Positions 46,976-56,989 are shown, numbered from the stretch's first letter. The stretch: DNA of 64,000 nt from Candidatus Eisenbergiella intestinipullorum (GCA_019119815.1 DWWH01000087.1:1-64000); one strand, 5' to 3'. A program made the numbers and translations. The notes: generated by a model not told the origin, from the letters alone.

Positions 46976-48427
46976 TTGTCTGCAATACTTTTGACGAAAG
47001 ACGGCACCCCTGTGATAGGATGGATCGCTGTCGTTTTGGGACAGATCATGGAATGGATCTTCGATCTGCTGAATCTGATCGGAATCCCCAATATCGGTCT
47101 TGCCATTATCATTTTCACCATCGTTGTCTACTCTCTGATGCTTCCGCTGACGATCAAGCAGCAGAAGTTTTCCAAGCTCAGCAACAAGATGAACCCTGAG
47201 CTGCAGGCGATTCAGAAAAAGTATAAGGACAGGAAGGACAATGAGTCCATGATGGCCATGCAGAATGAAACGCAGGCTGTCTATGCGAAATACGGGGTTT
47301 CCCCCATGGGAAGCTGCGTACAGCTTCTGATCCAGCTGCCCATCCTGTATGCGCTGTACCGCGTGATCTATGCGATCCCTGCCTACATCAGCCAGGTGAG
47401 AGATGCATTTTTCCCTCTGGTGGACAAGCTGATCTCCATGGAAGGAAGCGCGGATTTTATCCAGGGCTTTCAGAATGCTGCCATGTATGCGAACCGTTTT
47501 ACCAACGAGCAGTATCTGGCAGGAAATACGACCTATGTGCAGAACGCCTTTATCGATGTGCTGAATAAGGCATCCACGCCCGAGTGGGCCAGCCTGGCAG
47601 AAAAATTTCCCAGTCTTGCCGCGGATATTCAGAATACGACGGCGAAGCTTGCGGAATATAACAATTTCCTCGGCATGAATATCGGGGATTCCCCTTCTTA
47701 TTATTTTTCCAATGCAGTTGCCCAGGGAAGCATTCTTCTGATCATCGCGGCTCTGGCCATCCCGGTGCTTTCGGCCGTGACGCAGTGGATCAACGTGAAG
47801 CTGATGCCTCAGGCGTCCACCTCGCAGGGAAACGATCAGCAGAACAGCATGATGGCTTCCATGAAGATGATGAACACTATCATGCCGATCTTCTCCGCAG
47901 TATTCTGTTTCTCTCTTCCTGCCGGCGTGGGCCTGTACTGGGTGGCCAGTTCCGTAGTCAGAAGCATCCAGCAGGTACTGGTGAACAAGCACATTGACCG
48001 GATGGATCTGGACCAGATCATTGAAAAGAATAAGGACAAGGCCAAGGAGAAAATGGAGAAGCGCATCAAGCGGATGGAAAAGGCCGGGATTGATCCCAAG
48101 ACCATCAACCAGTATGCGAACATGAATACCAGAAATGTGCAGACACAGGCTCCGAAGCCAAAGCGCAGCATTTCCCAGAAGGCGGCCTCGGCGCCGGCAC
48201 TCACTCCGGAAGAGAGGGAGGAAGCGGTCAGAAGGTCTACAGAGATGTATAACAAAAAGGCTCCGAAGCCCGGAAGCATTACAGCGAAGGCGAATATGGT
48301 CAGGATCTATAACGAGAATAATAATAAACCGGAAAAGACGAACCGGACAGGTTCTTCAAAGGCGTCGTCCGGAAAGGGAAAAGCGTCTGGAAAGAGTACG
48401 TCAGAGGAAAAATCCGATCAGAGATAA
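46976..48427 (+). CDS. yidC: Membrane protein insertase YidC/Oxa1
   Basis: 483 residues. Starts with TTG eight bases after AGGAGG. Helices near residues 18-60 and 95-130 and a later cluster near 255-340 (LPAGVGLYWVASSVVRSIQQ is the conserved final helix). There is an extra external loop of about 100 residues between the second and third parts. The C-terminal 120 residues are basic and low in complexity (KAKEKMEKRIKRMEKAG and SSKASSGKGKASGK), suited to ribosome contact. No N-terminal lipobox is visible. It precedes jag. Confidence 0.95.
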   Translation: MSAILLTKDGTPVIGWIAVVLGQIMEWIFDLLNLIGIPNIGLAIIIFTIVVYSLMLPLTIKQQKFSKLSNKMNPELQAIQKKYKDRKDNESMMAMQNETQAVYAKYGVSPMGSCVQLLIQLPILYALYRVIYAIPAYISQVRDAFFPLVDKLISMEGSADFIQGFQNAAMYANRFTNEQYLAGNTTYVQNAFIDVLNKASTPEWASLAEKFPSLAADIQNTTAKLAEYNNFLGMNIGDSPSYYFSNAVAQGSILLIIAALAIPVLSAVTQWINVKLMPQASTSQGNDQQNSMMASMKMMNTIMPIFSAVFCFSLPAGVGLYWVASSVVRSIQQVLVNKHIDRMDLDQIIEKNKDKAKEKMEKRIKRMEKAGIDPKTINQYANMNTRNVQTQAPKPKRSISQKAASAPALTPEEREEAVRRSTEMYNKKAPKPGSITAKANMVRIYNENNNKPEKTNRTGSSKASSGKGKASGKSTSEEKSDQR

Positions 48428-48505
48428 TAAAAGAAGTCTGTGCTGTAAGGGTGAAATGGGGTGGAAGCCGCACCATCCGGCAGCGGCTTCGGATTGGAGG
48501 TAATT

Positions 48506-49129
48506 ATGGAATTCATGGAATTTACTGCAAAGACAGTGGATGATGCCATTACGGCGGCGTGCCAGAAATTTCTTGTCACCAGCGACAGGCTGGAATATGA
48601 GGTGATCGAAGAAGGTTCCTCCGGCTTTCTTGGATTTAATGCCAAGCCCGCAAGGATCAGGGCGAAGGTGAAGGAGACCGTGGAGGATAAGGCGAAGGCG
48701 TTTCTGGATGATGTGTTCGCTGCCATGCATATGACGGTCCTGGTAGAAGTAAGCTATGATGAAGCGGAAAACGTGATGGATATTGAGCTTAAGGGAGACG
48801 ATATGGGTGTGCTGATCGGAAAGAGAGGACAGACCCTAGATTCCCTTCAGTATCTGGCATCACTGGTGGTGAACCGGGACAGTGACGATTATATCCGCGT
48901 GAAGGTGGATACGGAAAATTACCGGAAGAGAAGGAAGGAAACGCTGGAAAATCTGGCAAAAAACATCGCCTACAAAGTGAAGCGGACGAAGAGGAGCGTA
49001 TCCCTTGAGCCGATGAATCCCTATGAGAGAAGGATCATCCATTCCGCGCTTCAGAATGATAAGTTTGTAGTGACCCACAGCGAAGGAGAGGAGCCCTTCC
49101 GTCATGTGGTGGTTACGCTGAAGAAATGA
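48506..49129 (+). CDS. jag: RNA-binding protein Jag/KhpB
   Basis: 207 residues: an N-terminal Jag domain (MEFMEFTAKTVDDAITAACQ, then YEVIEEGSSGFLGFNAKPAR), a KH domain with GVLIGKRGQTLDSLQYLASL, and an R3H domain (YERRIIHSALQ, ending GEEPFRHVVVTLK). It binds RNA and works with KhpA in other Firmicutes. Start 48506 follows GGAGG. Confidence 0.95.
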   Translation: MEFMEFTAKTVDDAITAACQKFLVTSDRLEYEVIEEGSSGFLGFNAKPARIRAKVKETVEDKAKAFLDDVFAAMHMTVLVEVSYDEAENVMDIELKGDDMGVLIGKRGQTLDSLQYLASLVVNRDSDDYIRVKVDTENYRKRRKETLENLAKNIAYKVKRTKRSVSLEPMNPYERRIIHSALQNDKFVVTHSEGEEPFRHVVVTLKK

Positions 49130-49168
49130 TGAAAATGCCGCCATTCGGCGGCTGAGGTAAGAGAAAGT

Positions 49169-50554
49169 ATGAAACAGACCGAGACGATTGCAGCGATTGC
49201 AACGGCGCTTTCCGATTCCGGCATCGGGATCATCCGCATCAGCGGGAGCGAAGCGATACCGGTCGGTGACCGCATATACCGGTCTAAGAATGGCTGCCAT
49301 AGTCTGAAAGATTATGGCAGCCATACCATTCATTACGGATTTATTGTGGATGGGGATGAAATTCTGGATGAGGTCATGGTATCGGTCATGAAGGCGCCGA
49401 AAACCTATACAAGAGAGGATACCGTTGAGATCAACTGTCACGGCGGTGTTCTGGTGATGCGCCGGATCCTGGAGGCTGTTCTCAGAAACGGTGCGAGACT
49501 TGCCGAACCCGGAGAATTTACCAGGCGGGCTTTTCTGAACGGCAGGATCGATCTGGCAAAGGCGGAGGCGGTGATGGATCTGATCCGTTCCCGAAGCGAT
49601 TATGCAAGAAAGGCTTCCTTCAGCCAGCTGGAGGGTTCTGTCTCCGACAGGATCAGGCAGCTGAGACAGAAGATCCTGACGGAGCTCGCTTTTATTGAAT
49701 CCGCTCTGGACGATCCGGAGCATATCAGTACGGAAGGATACCCGGAACGGCTTTCCAAAACGGTGGACGAGCTGATCGGAGCGTGCCGCAGGCTGATCGA
49801 CTCCGCAGAGAACGGAAGGCTTCTGAAAGAAGGAATCAATACCGTCATTGTGGGAAAGCCGAACGCGGGAAAATCCTCCCTTCTGAATCTGCTTGCCGGA
49901 AAAGAGAGGGCCATCGTGACCGATATTGCAGGAACTACCAGAGATGTGCTGGAAGAGCCGGTGAGCCTCCATGGGATCAGTCTGAACGTGATCGATACGG
50001 CCGGCATCCGTTCCACCTCGGACCTGGTGGAAAAAATGGGCGTGCAGAGGGCGGAGCAGTATGCAAAGGAAGCGGATCTGATCCTGTACATGGCGGATTC
50101 CTCCATTCCCATGGATGACAGCGATGAGCGTATTCTGAAGCTTCTGAAGGGAAAGAAATGTATCGCCCTGCTGAACAAGTCGGACCTGACTGCCGTCCTG
50201 ACAAAGGAAGAGCTGCAAGGCAGGCTCCCGGAAGGCGTTCCGGTAATTTCTGTGTCCGTGAAGGAAAAAAAGGGACTGGATGAATTGGAAAGAACTCTGA
50301 CAGATCTGTTTTTTGCCGGAAAGCTCAGCTTCAACGAAGAGGTCATCATTACCAGCATGCGGCACAAGGAAGCGCTGCAGAATGCCTGTGAAAGCCTGCT
50401 TGAGGTGAAAAAAAGCCTGGAGGCCGGCATGCCCGAGGATTTCTTCTCTATTGATCTGATGAGCGCATACGCTTCTCTGGGAGAGATCATCGGAGAAGAG
50501 GTGGGAGAGGATCTGGTCAACGAAATTTTCAGTAAATTCTGTATGGGAAAATAG
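49169..50554 (+). CDS. mnmE: tRNA modification GTPase MnmE
   Basis: 461 residues. N-terminal folate-binding domain (TIAAIATALSDSGIGIIRIS), G domain with GKPNAGKSSLLN, TDIAGTTRD, DTAGI and NKSD, and the C-terminal FCMGK. With MnmG it makes 5-carboxymethylaminomethyl-uridine at tRNA position 34. Unusually, rarA and another gene lie between mnmE and mnmG. Confidence 0.97.
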   Translation: MKQTETIAAIATALSDSGIGIIRISGSEAIPVGDRIYRSKNGCHSLKDYGSHTIHYGFIVDGDEILDEVMVSVMKAPKTYTREDTVEINCHGGVLVMRRILEAVLRNGARLAEPGEFTRRAFLNGRIDLAKAEAVMDLIRSRSDYARKASFSQLEGSVSDRIRQLRQKILTELAFIESALDDPEHISTEGYPERLSKTVDELIGACRRLIDSAENGRLLKEGINTVIVGKPNAGKSSLLNLLAGKERAIVTDIAGTTRDVLEEPVSLHGISLNVIDTAGIRSTSDLVEKMGVQRAEQYAKEADLILYMADSSIPMDDSDERILKLLKGKKCIALLNKSDLTAVLTKEELQGRLPEGVPVISVSVKEKKGLDELERTLTDLFFAGKLSFNEEVIITSMRHKEALQNACESLLEVKKSLEAGMPEDFFSIDLMSAYASLGEIIGEEVGEDLVNEIFSKFCMGK

Positions 50555-50599
50555 AGGAGAAACGCCTCAGACAGTTCTGATGGCAGAAGAGTTGCTGTG

Positions 50600-50612
50600 C
50601 TCCGGAATGGAG
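50600..50612 (+). repeat. CTCCGGAATGGAG start-site motif, copy 3
   Basis: Located 22 bases before the rarA ATG at 50635; the preceding GTG is shared with copy 1. A second GGAGATG follows and is the nearer ribosome site. Confidence 0.65.
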
Positions 50613-50634
50613 AATAGAATGGAGATGGTTGTGA

Positions 50635-51987
50635 ATGGAACAGATGTCATTGTTTGACACAGGATCTTCCGGCTGGGGAAACGGCGGGATTTCCGCCTCT
50701 GATCCGCTGGCGAGCAGACTCCGTCCGGAAAGCCTGGAGGAATTTGTGGGGCAGAAACATCTGGTGGGAGAGGGAAAGGTGCTGCGCCGCCTGATCGATC
50801 AGGACAGCATCTGTTCCATGATCTTCTGGGGACCGCCCGGCGTGGGAAAGACGACTCTGGCCCGGATCATCGCCCGGAAAACAAAGGCGGATTTCATTGA
50901 TTTCAGCGCCGTTACCAGCGGCATCAAAGAGATCCGTCAGGTGATGCAGCAGGCGGAGCAGGCGCGTATGACAGGACGCAGGACCATCGTATTTGTGGAT
51001 GAGATCCATCGTTTCAACAAAGCGCAGCAGGATGCCTTTCTCCCCTTTGTGGAAAAAGGAAGTATCATTCTCATCGGAGCTACTACGGAAAATCCTTCCT
51101 TTGAGATTAATTCCGCTCTGCTTTCCCGCTGCAAAGTATTCGTCCTGCAGGCTCTTTCCAAAGAGGACATCGGGGAGCTTCTCCGGCATGCGCTCACCGC
51201 AAAGTCCGGATACGGCGGACAGAAGATAGAGGTGCCGGATCCTGTTCTGGAAGCTGCGGCCGTGTTTGCCAACGGGGATGCGAGGACTGCGCTGAACACG
51301 CTGGAAATGATGGTGCTGAACGGACAGATTCTGACGGACGGTACCATCCGCATTACGGAGGAGACGCTGGAACAGTGTACCAGCAGACGCTCTCTTCTCT
51401 ACGATAAGAAGGGAGAGGAGCATTACAATCTGATCTCTGCTCTTCATAAATCCATGAGAAATACCGATCCGGACGCTGCCGTTTACTGGCTGGCGCGCAT
51501 GCTGGAGGCGGGAGAGGATCCGCTGTATGTGGCGAGGCGTCTGATCCGATTCGCCAGTGAGGATGTGGGAATGGCGGACAGCAATGCGCTTACGGTTGCG
51601 GTTTCCGCCTATCAGGCCTGCCATTTCATAGGAATGCCGGAATGCAATGTGAATCTGACTCATGCGGTGGTCTATCTTTCCATGGCGCCCAAATCCAATT
51701 CCCTTTACATGGCTTATGAGGAATGTAAGGAGGATGCGGTCAAGATGCTCGCTCAGCCCGTTCCTCTTCAGATCCGCAACGCTCCTACCAGTCTGATGGA
51801 GGAGCTCCATTATGGAGAGGGGTATGTCTATGCCCACAGCACCAGAGAAAAGGTTGCCGCCATGCAGTGCCTTCCGGACGCTTTGAAGGGAAAAAGATAC
51901 TATTTTCCTTCTGAGCAGGGAAAGGAAGCGGAAACAAAAAAGAAGCTGGAGAAGATTCTCGCCTGGAAAGCGGAACAGCTTCCCTGA
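50635..51987 (+). CDS. rarA: Replication-associated recombination protein RarA (MgsA)
   Basis: 450 residues. RPESLEEFVGQKHLVGEGK, Walker A FWGPPGVGKTTLARII, Walker B VFVDEIHRFN and sensor ATTENPSFEIN. The C-terminal tetramerisation region contains EDVGMADSNAL. It acts at stalled forks. Its position inside the mnmE-mnmG block is unusual. Confidence 0.96.
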   Translation: MEQMSLFDTGSSGWGNGGISASDPLASRLRPESLEEFVGQKHLVGEGKVLRRLIDQDSICSMIFWGPPGVGKTTLARIIARKTKADFIDFSAVTSGIKEIRQVMQQAEQARMTGRRTIVFVDEIHRFNKAQQDAFLPFVEKGSIILIGATTENPSFEINSALLSRCKVFVLQALSKEDIGELLRHALTAKSGYGGQKIEVPDPVLEAAAVFANGDARTALNTLEMMVLNGQILTDGTIRITEETLEQCTSRRSLLYDKKGEEHYNLISALHKSMRNTDPDAAVYWLARMLEAGEDPLYVARRLIRFASEDVGMADSNALTVAVSAYQACHFIGMPECNVNLTHAVVYLSMAPKSNSLYMAYEECKEDAVKMLAQPVPLQIRNAPTSLMEELHYGEGYVYAHSTREKVAAMQCLPDALKGKRYYFPSEQGKEAETKKKLEKILAWKAEQLP

Positions 51988-52001
51988 TCCGCTCTTTGTT
52001 C

Positions 52002-52028
52002 CTGTTCACTGACAAGCCAGCGAATAGG
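52002..52028 (+). repeat. Short repeat CTGTTCACTGAC...CCAGCGAATAGG, copy 3
   Basis: A hairpin just after the rarA stop. The outer arms GTTCCT/AGGAAC extend the stem. It matches the recF-side copy in 20 of 21 core bases. Confidence 0.5.
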
Positions 52029-52142
52029 AACCGCTCTTTCATTTCGATCGCTTCGCGATGAGGCGGATGCTTTTCATATGTCCGGCTTTGTGTTAAGATG
52101 AAAAAAAGTCACTGTCAGAAGAAGAGAAATGGGGTGTACGGA

Positions 52143-52742
52143 ATGAAAAAGGAATCAAATGGGGGACTGTTTTTTCTGCTGGCCGTGGGCATCGTGGGAC
52201 TTGGCCTGTATTTCGGAGCGGCGAAGGAGTACAGTCATGGGGAACTTCAGCTTTACCATATGATCTGCTGGGCTGTTCTGATCATCGCTTTTCTGCGTCT
52301 CCTGGAGCTGTTCTGGAAGCCGGTCCGGTCGCTGTGGGATCAGGCATGGGGAAAGGTGCAGGAGACCCGTATGCCGGAGCATGAAGGAAGGGGGAGAAGG
52401 TCAGAATCAGAGGCAGGATACGGGGAATATGGAAAGGATTATGCAGCCGGGATGCCGATGAGATATGAGGCGCCGTCTGCCGGGCCGCAGCAGTCCTCCT
52501 GTCCGCAGTATGCCGGCGGAAAAGAGCGGTTTCCCTTTGAGGAAGAAGAGGAGATCAGCAGGGCGGACGGTGTGATCATCATGCCGGACGGCAGCTCTCA
52601 TTTGTACCTGGATGACCGGAGCGGGAAGAAGGCGGACGGTCCGTCATCGGAGGAAGAAGATCCGAAGGGAAAGGATAGAACGGATCCGTCTTCGGAAAAG
52701 CCGGAAAAGAAAAAAGATAAGAAGAAAAAGAAGAAGAAGTAA
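52143..52742 (+). CDS. Unknown membrane protein with a lysine-rich tail
   Basis: 199 residues, function unknown. Two hydrophobic segments near residues 6-26 and 38-58 form a short hairpin in the membrane. It then has a glycine/tyrosine-rich middle, an acidic block ([19 protein letters not shown]) and a tail rich in Asp, Glu and Lys ending in a run of seven Lys. The tail should be cytoplasmic and may contact RNA or lipids. It sits between rarA and mnmG, 33 bp before mnmG. The ribosome site before 52143 is weak and a start at 52098 is possible. Confidence 0.7.
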   Translation: MKKESNGGLFFLLAVGIVGLGLYFGAAKEYSHGELQLYHMICWAVLIIAFLRLLELFWKPVRSLWDQAWGKVQETRMPEHEGRGRRSESEAGYGEYGKDYAAGMPMRYEAPSAGPQQSSCPQYAGGKERFPFEEEEEISRADGVIIMPDGSSHLYLDDRSGKKADGPSSEEEDPKGKDRTDPSSEKPEKKKDKKKKKKK

Positions 52743-52774
52743 AGCAGGAAAGAACAGAAGGAGTGGAAACAAAA

Positions 52775-54685
52775 ATGGCGCAGGTCATGGAACGAGTGGA
52801 TGTATGTGTGGTTGGCGCGGGACATGCGGGCTGCGAGGCGGCGCTGGCCTGCGCGAGGATGGGACTGGAGACCGTGATTTTTACGGTGAGTGCGGACAGC
52901 ATCGCCCTGATGCCCTGCAATCCCAATATCGGCGGTTCTTCCAAGGGGCATCTGGTAAGAGAATTGGATGCTCTGGGCGGAGAGATGGGGAAAAATATCG
53001 ATAAAACCTTCATTCAGTCCAAGATGCTGAATGTTTCCAAGGGACCTGCTGTCCATTCCCTGCGCGCACAGGCTGATAAGGCGGCGTATACGGGACAGAT
53101 GCGCCAGGTGCTGGAAAATCAGAAACATCTTACCATCAAGCAGGCAGAGGTCTGTGAGATTCTGACAGAGGACGATAAAGAAAGACCGGGAAAAAAGAGG
53201 ATCACCGGCGTGCGCATTTTTACGGGAATGATCTATGAATGCCGCGCGGTCATTCTGTGTACGGGTACCTATCTGAATGCCAGATGCCTGTGTGGGGAGG
53301 CTATTACTTATACAGGGCCGAATGGTCTTCAGCCGGCTGTTCATCTGACCGAATGCCTGAAAAATCTGGGAATCCGCATGAAGCGTTTCAAAACAGGAAC
53401 ACCAGCGAGAATGGACGGCAGGAGCATTGATTATTCCAGAATGGAGGAACAGCCGGGAGATGAACGTGTGGTTCCCTTTTCTTTTTCCACAGATCCGGAA
53501 AGCGTGCAGAAGCCGCAGGTTTCCTGCTGGCTGACCTATACCAATGAAAAAACCCATGAGATCATCCGGGCCAATCTGGATCGGTCCCCTATTTATGCGG
53601 GGATCATCGAAGGAACAGGCCCCAGATACTGTCCTTCCATCGAGGACAAGGTGGTAAAATTTGCAGACAAGCCCAGACATCAGGTTTTTCTGGAGCCGGA
53701 GGGCCTATCCACCAATGAGATGTATGTGGGCGGTATGTCTTCTTCTCTTCCGGAGGATGTTCAGCTTGCTATGTACAGAAGTGTTCCTGGTTTGGAACAC
53801 TGTAAAATTGTCCGCAATGCCTATGCTATTGAATACGACTGCATTGATGCCAGACAGCTCTATCCCTCATTAGAGTTCAGAAATATTTCCGGGCTGTTCA
53901 GTGCCGGACAGTTTAACGGAAGCAGCGGATATGAGGAGGCGGCTGCACAGGGACTGATCGCGGGCATGAACGCGGCACTTCAGATCAAAGGGAGAGAGGC
54001 CGTGGTGCTGGACCGTTCTCAGGCCTATATCGGAGTCCTGATCGATGACCTCATTACAAAGGATAACAGAGAGCCTTACCGGATGATGACTTCCCGTGCG
54101 GAATACCGCCTTCTTCTGCGGCAGGACAATGCGGATCTTAGGCTGAGAGAGATTGGGTATCGGGTTGGTCTGGTATCAGAAGAGGAATATCTGCACACCT
54201 GCAGAAAGAAGGAAATGATAACACGGGAGATAGCCCGGCTGAAGACTGCCATGGTCGGAGCGTCCGCTCCGGTTCAGCAATTCCTTTCCGATCACGGGAG
54301 TTCTCCTCTGAAAACGGCAGCCAGTCTGGCTGAGCTGATCTGCCGTCCGGAACTGAATTATGAGCTTCTTTCCGGAATCGATCCGGAAAGAGAAGCGCTT
54401 CCTGCTGATGTGATTGAACAGGTTGAGATTGAACTGAAGTATGAGGGCTATATTGGAAGACAAAAAAAGCAGGTGGAGCAGTTTCAGAAAATGGAAGAAA
54501 AAAAGATTCCGGACTGGGTGGACTATGATGAGGTACCGAGCCTGAGGCTGGAAGCGAGGCAGAAGCTGAAGGAATTTCTTCCCGTATCTGTTGGACAGGC
54601 TTCCAGGATCTCAGGAGTTTCTCCTGCAGATATTTCCGTTCTTCTCGTTTTTCTGGAGCATCACCGGAAAAAGAGAGAGGGCTGA
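52775..54685 (+). CDS. mnmG: tRNA uridine-5-carboxymethylaminomethyl modification enzyme MnmG
   Basis: 636 residues. FAD-binding [36 protein letters not shown], the redox Cys in [15 protein letters not shown] sequence and the C-terminal [18 protein letters not shown]. It partners MnmE. The start ATG at 52775 follows AAGGAG; a GTG four codons earlier is an alternative. Confidence 0.97.
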   Translation: MAQVMERVDVCVVGAGHAGCEAALACARMGLETVIFTVSADSIALMPCNPNIGGSSKGHLVRELDALGGEMGKNIDKTFIQSKMLNVSKGPAVHSLRAQADKAAYTGQMRQVLENQKHLTIKQAEVCEILTEDDKERPGKKRITGVRIFTGMIYECRAVILCTGTYLNARCLCGEAITYTGPNGLQPAVHLTECLKNLGIRMKRFKTGTPARMDGRSIDYSRMEEQPGDERVVPFSFSTDPESVQKPQVSCWLTYTNEKTHEIIRANLDRSPIYAGIIEGTGPRYCPSIEDKVVKFADKPRHQVFLEPEGLSTNEMYVGGMSSSLPEDVQLAMYRSVPGLEHCKIVRNAYAIEYDCIDARQLYPSLEFRNISGLFSAGQFNGSSGYEEAAAQGLIAGMNAALQIKGREAVVLDRSQAYIGVLIDDLITKDNREPYRMMTSRAEYRLLLRQDNADLRLREIGYRVGLVSEEEYLHTCRKKEMITREIARLKTAMVGASAPVQQFLSDHGSSPLKTAASLAELICRPELNYELLSGIDPEREALPADVIEQVEIELKYEGYIGRQKKQVEQFQKMEEKKIPDWVDYDEVPSLRLEARQKLKEFLPVSVGQASRISGVSPADISVLLVFLEHHRKKREG

Positions 54686-54709
54686 AAGAGAGAATTTAAC
54701 GGAGGCAAT

Positions 54710-55471
54710 ATGGAATACGATTTTGAAAAATATGACCTGACTTCTTTCCGGCAGGATCTGGGAGAACTGAACATCCGGCTGAGTGGAGAACAGGAGAGAC
54801 AGTTTCTTTCCTTTTATGAGCTGCTGACGGAATGGAACAGCTTTATGAACCTTACTGCGATCACAGAATTTGACGAAGTGGTAAAAAAGCATTTTGTGGA
54901 CAGCCTTTCTCTGGTAAAGGTTCTTCCTGAACTCGGAAAGGAAGGGGCTTCCGGAAAAGCATATACTCTGATCGATGTGGGAACGGGTGCGGGATTTCCG
55001 GGAATCCCTTTGAAGATCGCCTTTCCGGAGCTGGAAATCACCCTTCTGGATTCTCTGCAGAAACGGGTCAGCTTTTTGAATGCGGTGATCGAAATGCTTT
55101 CTCTTTCCAAAATTACGGCAGTTCACGGAAGGGCAGAGGATCTGGCAAAACCCGGTAAGATGAGAGAACGTTTTGACTTTTGTGTTTCCAGAGCGGTTGC
55201 AAATCTTTCCACCCTTTCGGAATACTGTATTCCTTTTGTGAAAAAGGGGGGAAGCTTTATTTCTTATAAAAGTGCCGGAGCGGAAGAGGAGGCTGCTGCT
55301 GCCGGAGAAGCTGTCAAAATTCTTGGAGGAGCGGAACCGGAGGTATTTTCCTTCTGCCTTCCCGGCACGGACATGGGGAGAAATTTTTATGTAATCAGAA
55401 AAAAAGCTCCTACACCTGCAAAGTATCCGCGTAAGGCGGGACTTCCGGCGAAGGAGCCAATCCATGGGTGA
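54710..55471 (+). CDS. rsmG: 16S rRNA (guanine-N7) methyltransferase RsmG
   Basis: 253 residues. LTEWNSFMNLTAITEFDEVV, SAM site LIDVGTGAGFPGIPLKI, then SRAVANLSTLSEYCIP and ending FYVIRKKAPTPAKYPRKAG. It methylates G527 of 16S rRNA. It has GGAGG, 25 bp after mnmG, and ends the core block. Confidence 0.97.
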   Translation: MEYDFEKYDLTSFRQDLGELNIRLSGEQERQFLSFYELLTEWNSFMNLTAITEFDEVVKKHFVDSLSLVKVLPELGKEGASGKAYTLIDVGTGAGFPGIPLKIAFPELEITLLDSLQKRVSFLNAVIEMLSLSKITAVHGRAEDLAKPGKMRERFDFCVSRAVANLSTLSEYCIPFVKKGGSFISYKSAGAEEEAAAAGEAVKILGGAEPEVFSFCLPGTDMGRNFYVIRKKAPTPAKYPRKAGLPAKEPIHG

Positions 55472-55497
55472 ACATTTTCAGAATCATTTCTGAACTT

Positions 55498-56442
55498 CTA
55501 TAAAAGGATTTCCAGCTGTTCCAGGACCGCTTTCGATTTTTCCAGATGAGGATACTGTCTGGTATAAGAGATCGGGAAGGCTTCTATGGAAGGATTATAG
55601 GAAATATAGGAGTCGATCGCCGGCTGGTTATCCTTTTTCTCCGTTCCATATATGATATAAATACTGTGATCGATCTGCTTCAGTGCGTGAAGAATGTTCG
55701 TATTCATATATCTTCCCATATAACTTGCAAAGGAATATTTAGCGGTACAGTCCGGCTGATGAGACGCTTCCCGGTAGGCGTCCAGAATGTTTTCACTCAC
55801 CATTCCCGGATTGTAGAAGTACTTTTCCGCAAAGCTTCTGCGGAAGGCTTCCTTTGTTGTGAGCATATTATAGACGAAGGTTCCGAGCACAGGTGTATCA
55901 ATGAGCAGCTTGAGCAGCTTCGTCCTTTTGCTTGGAATCCGGTTCATCTGACACAGGCTCTGCGGATTGATCAGCACCAGTCTGTCGATCATTTCTCCGT
56001 CATTGTGTGCAGACATAACTGCGACGGAAGCGGAGTCTCCGGTAGCAAGTATACTTGTTTTTCTTCCAATGACGTTTTTAATGAAGTCAACGATGGACTG
56101 CACATAGAGATAACTCGTATAGGTTATGTTCGGTTTATCTGACAGACCATATCCAAGCAGATCGATGGCAAATACTTCGTGATCTTCAGCCAGTTCGTCG
56201 ATAATCTTGCTGAATTCGTAGCTGCTGCTTCCGGCCGTGAGGTCATGGAGCAGCAGGAGAGGAGTTCCGGTTCCCTTCTGCGTATATCTGATTTTCCCAA
56301 ACCGCCATTCATAATATTTGTTGTTTGGATTGGAAAGCGTATTATTCACGGTGCTGAGGGAAAATTCTACCCGGTTGATGATGTGCATGGTCAGGGCAGC
56401 CAGACCGGTGAGAGCAATGAAAGTTCCTGTTTTTTTCGTCAT
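55498..56442 (-). CDS. Alpha/beta-fold hydrolase
   Basis: 314 residues. The oxyanion region is LLLLHDLTAGSSSYEFSKII. The likely nucleophile elbow is GDSASVAV, then a cap with helices and a C-terminal His in YPHLEKSKAVLEQL. An N-terminal hydrophobic stretch (residues 7-21) may act as a membrane anchor. The family is broad, so the substrate is unknown. It reads against its neighbours, converging with rsmG. Confidence 0.87.
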   Translation of the reverse strand: MTKKTGTFIALTGLAALTMHIINRVEFSLSTVNNTLSNPNNKYYEWRFGKIRYTQKGTGTPLLLLHDLTAGSSSYEFSKIIDELAEDHEVFAIDLLGYGLSDKPNITYTSYLYVQSIVDFIKNVIGRKTSILATGDSASVAVMSAHNDGEMIDRLVLINPQSLCQMNRIPSKRTKLLKLLIDTPVLGTFVYNMLTTKEAFRRSFAEKYFYNPGMVSENILDAYREASHQPDCTAKYSFASYMGRYMNTNILHALKQIDHSIYIIYGTEKKDNQPAIDSYISYNPSIEAFPISYTRQYPHLEKSKAVLEQLEILL

Positions 56443-56586
56443 ACATCCTCCATTTCAATTGTCAGATCAATGTTCATTCTATGTGAAAAGTTATAAATTT
56501 AAGCTTTGTTTGGGATATGATTTTCGACTATATTTATTATAAGCCAAGGAATATAAAGATACAAGCAATACTATTGTATACAATAG

Positions 56587-56721
56587 GTACTACTCAGCCA
56601 GGCTTGCGCATTCCCTGCGCAGACCGTACGAAAGCAGACCGGCTGGAAGTATCCGGCCTGGCGCGAAGCGCTTGGAATGGTCGGATGCCGTTATCAGCTC
56701 TGCCGAAGGCTGAGCTGTAAC
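56587..56721 (-). repeat. Triple-hairpin dispersed element, copy 2 (inverted)
   Basis: The same three-stem element as at 4-135, in the other orientation. It is flanked on both sides by TACAATAG (56579-56586 and 56722-56729), as expected for a target-site duplication. It lies in the gap between the hydrolase and parA genes. Confidence 0.92.
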
Positions 56722-56841
56722 TACAATAGTTGATTGATATGGAGGAGGTGTATCGTGTTCTGTATTAAATCTGTTTATCGCTGAAGAAAATCTGAATGAT
56801 AGCATTGGTTATCGGTTCAGAGTTTTATCAATGGCCTGTAA

Positions 56842-56857
56842 TGTTTCACGTGAAACA
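56842..56857 (+). other. parS: parS site 1
   Basis: TGTTTCACGTGAAACA, a perfect 16-bp palindrome identical to the Firmicute consensus. It is bound by ParB and lies 203 bp before parA. Confidence 0.98.
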
Positions 56858-56881
56858 TTTATTGCATTTATGCGATGAAGA

Positions 56882-56897
56882 TGTTTCACGTGAAACA
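56882..56897 (+). other. parS: parS site 2
   Basis: A second perfect TGTTTCACGTGAAACA, 40 bp from the first site. Confidence 0.98.
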
Positions 56898-56951
56898 TTA
56901 GCAAAAGCCAGAAAAATAATTTCAACAGCACAGGATGAACAAAAGAAAATA

Positions 56952-56989
56952 TTTTTCATATAGAATATATGAAAAAAAGGTGTTATAAT
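56952..56989 (+). promoter_or_regulatory. parA promoter with overlapping palindrome
   Basis: TATAAT at 56984-56989, with a poor TAGAAT at the -35 place (56961-56966, 17 bp spacer). A perfect inverted repeat TTTTTCATAT/ATATGAAAAA (56952-56976) is centred on the -35 box and is a candidate operator. Confidence 0.6.

Noticed and set aside
46649..47992. 447-codon open frame opposite yidC
   Set aside because: Shadow of yidC and yidD without family resemblance.
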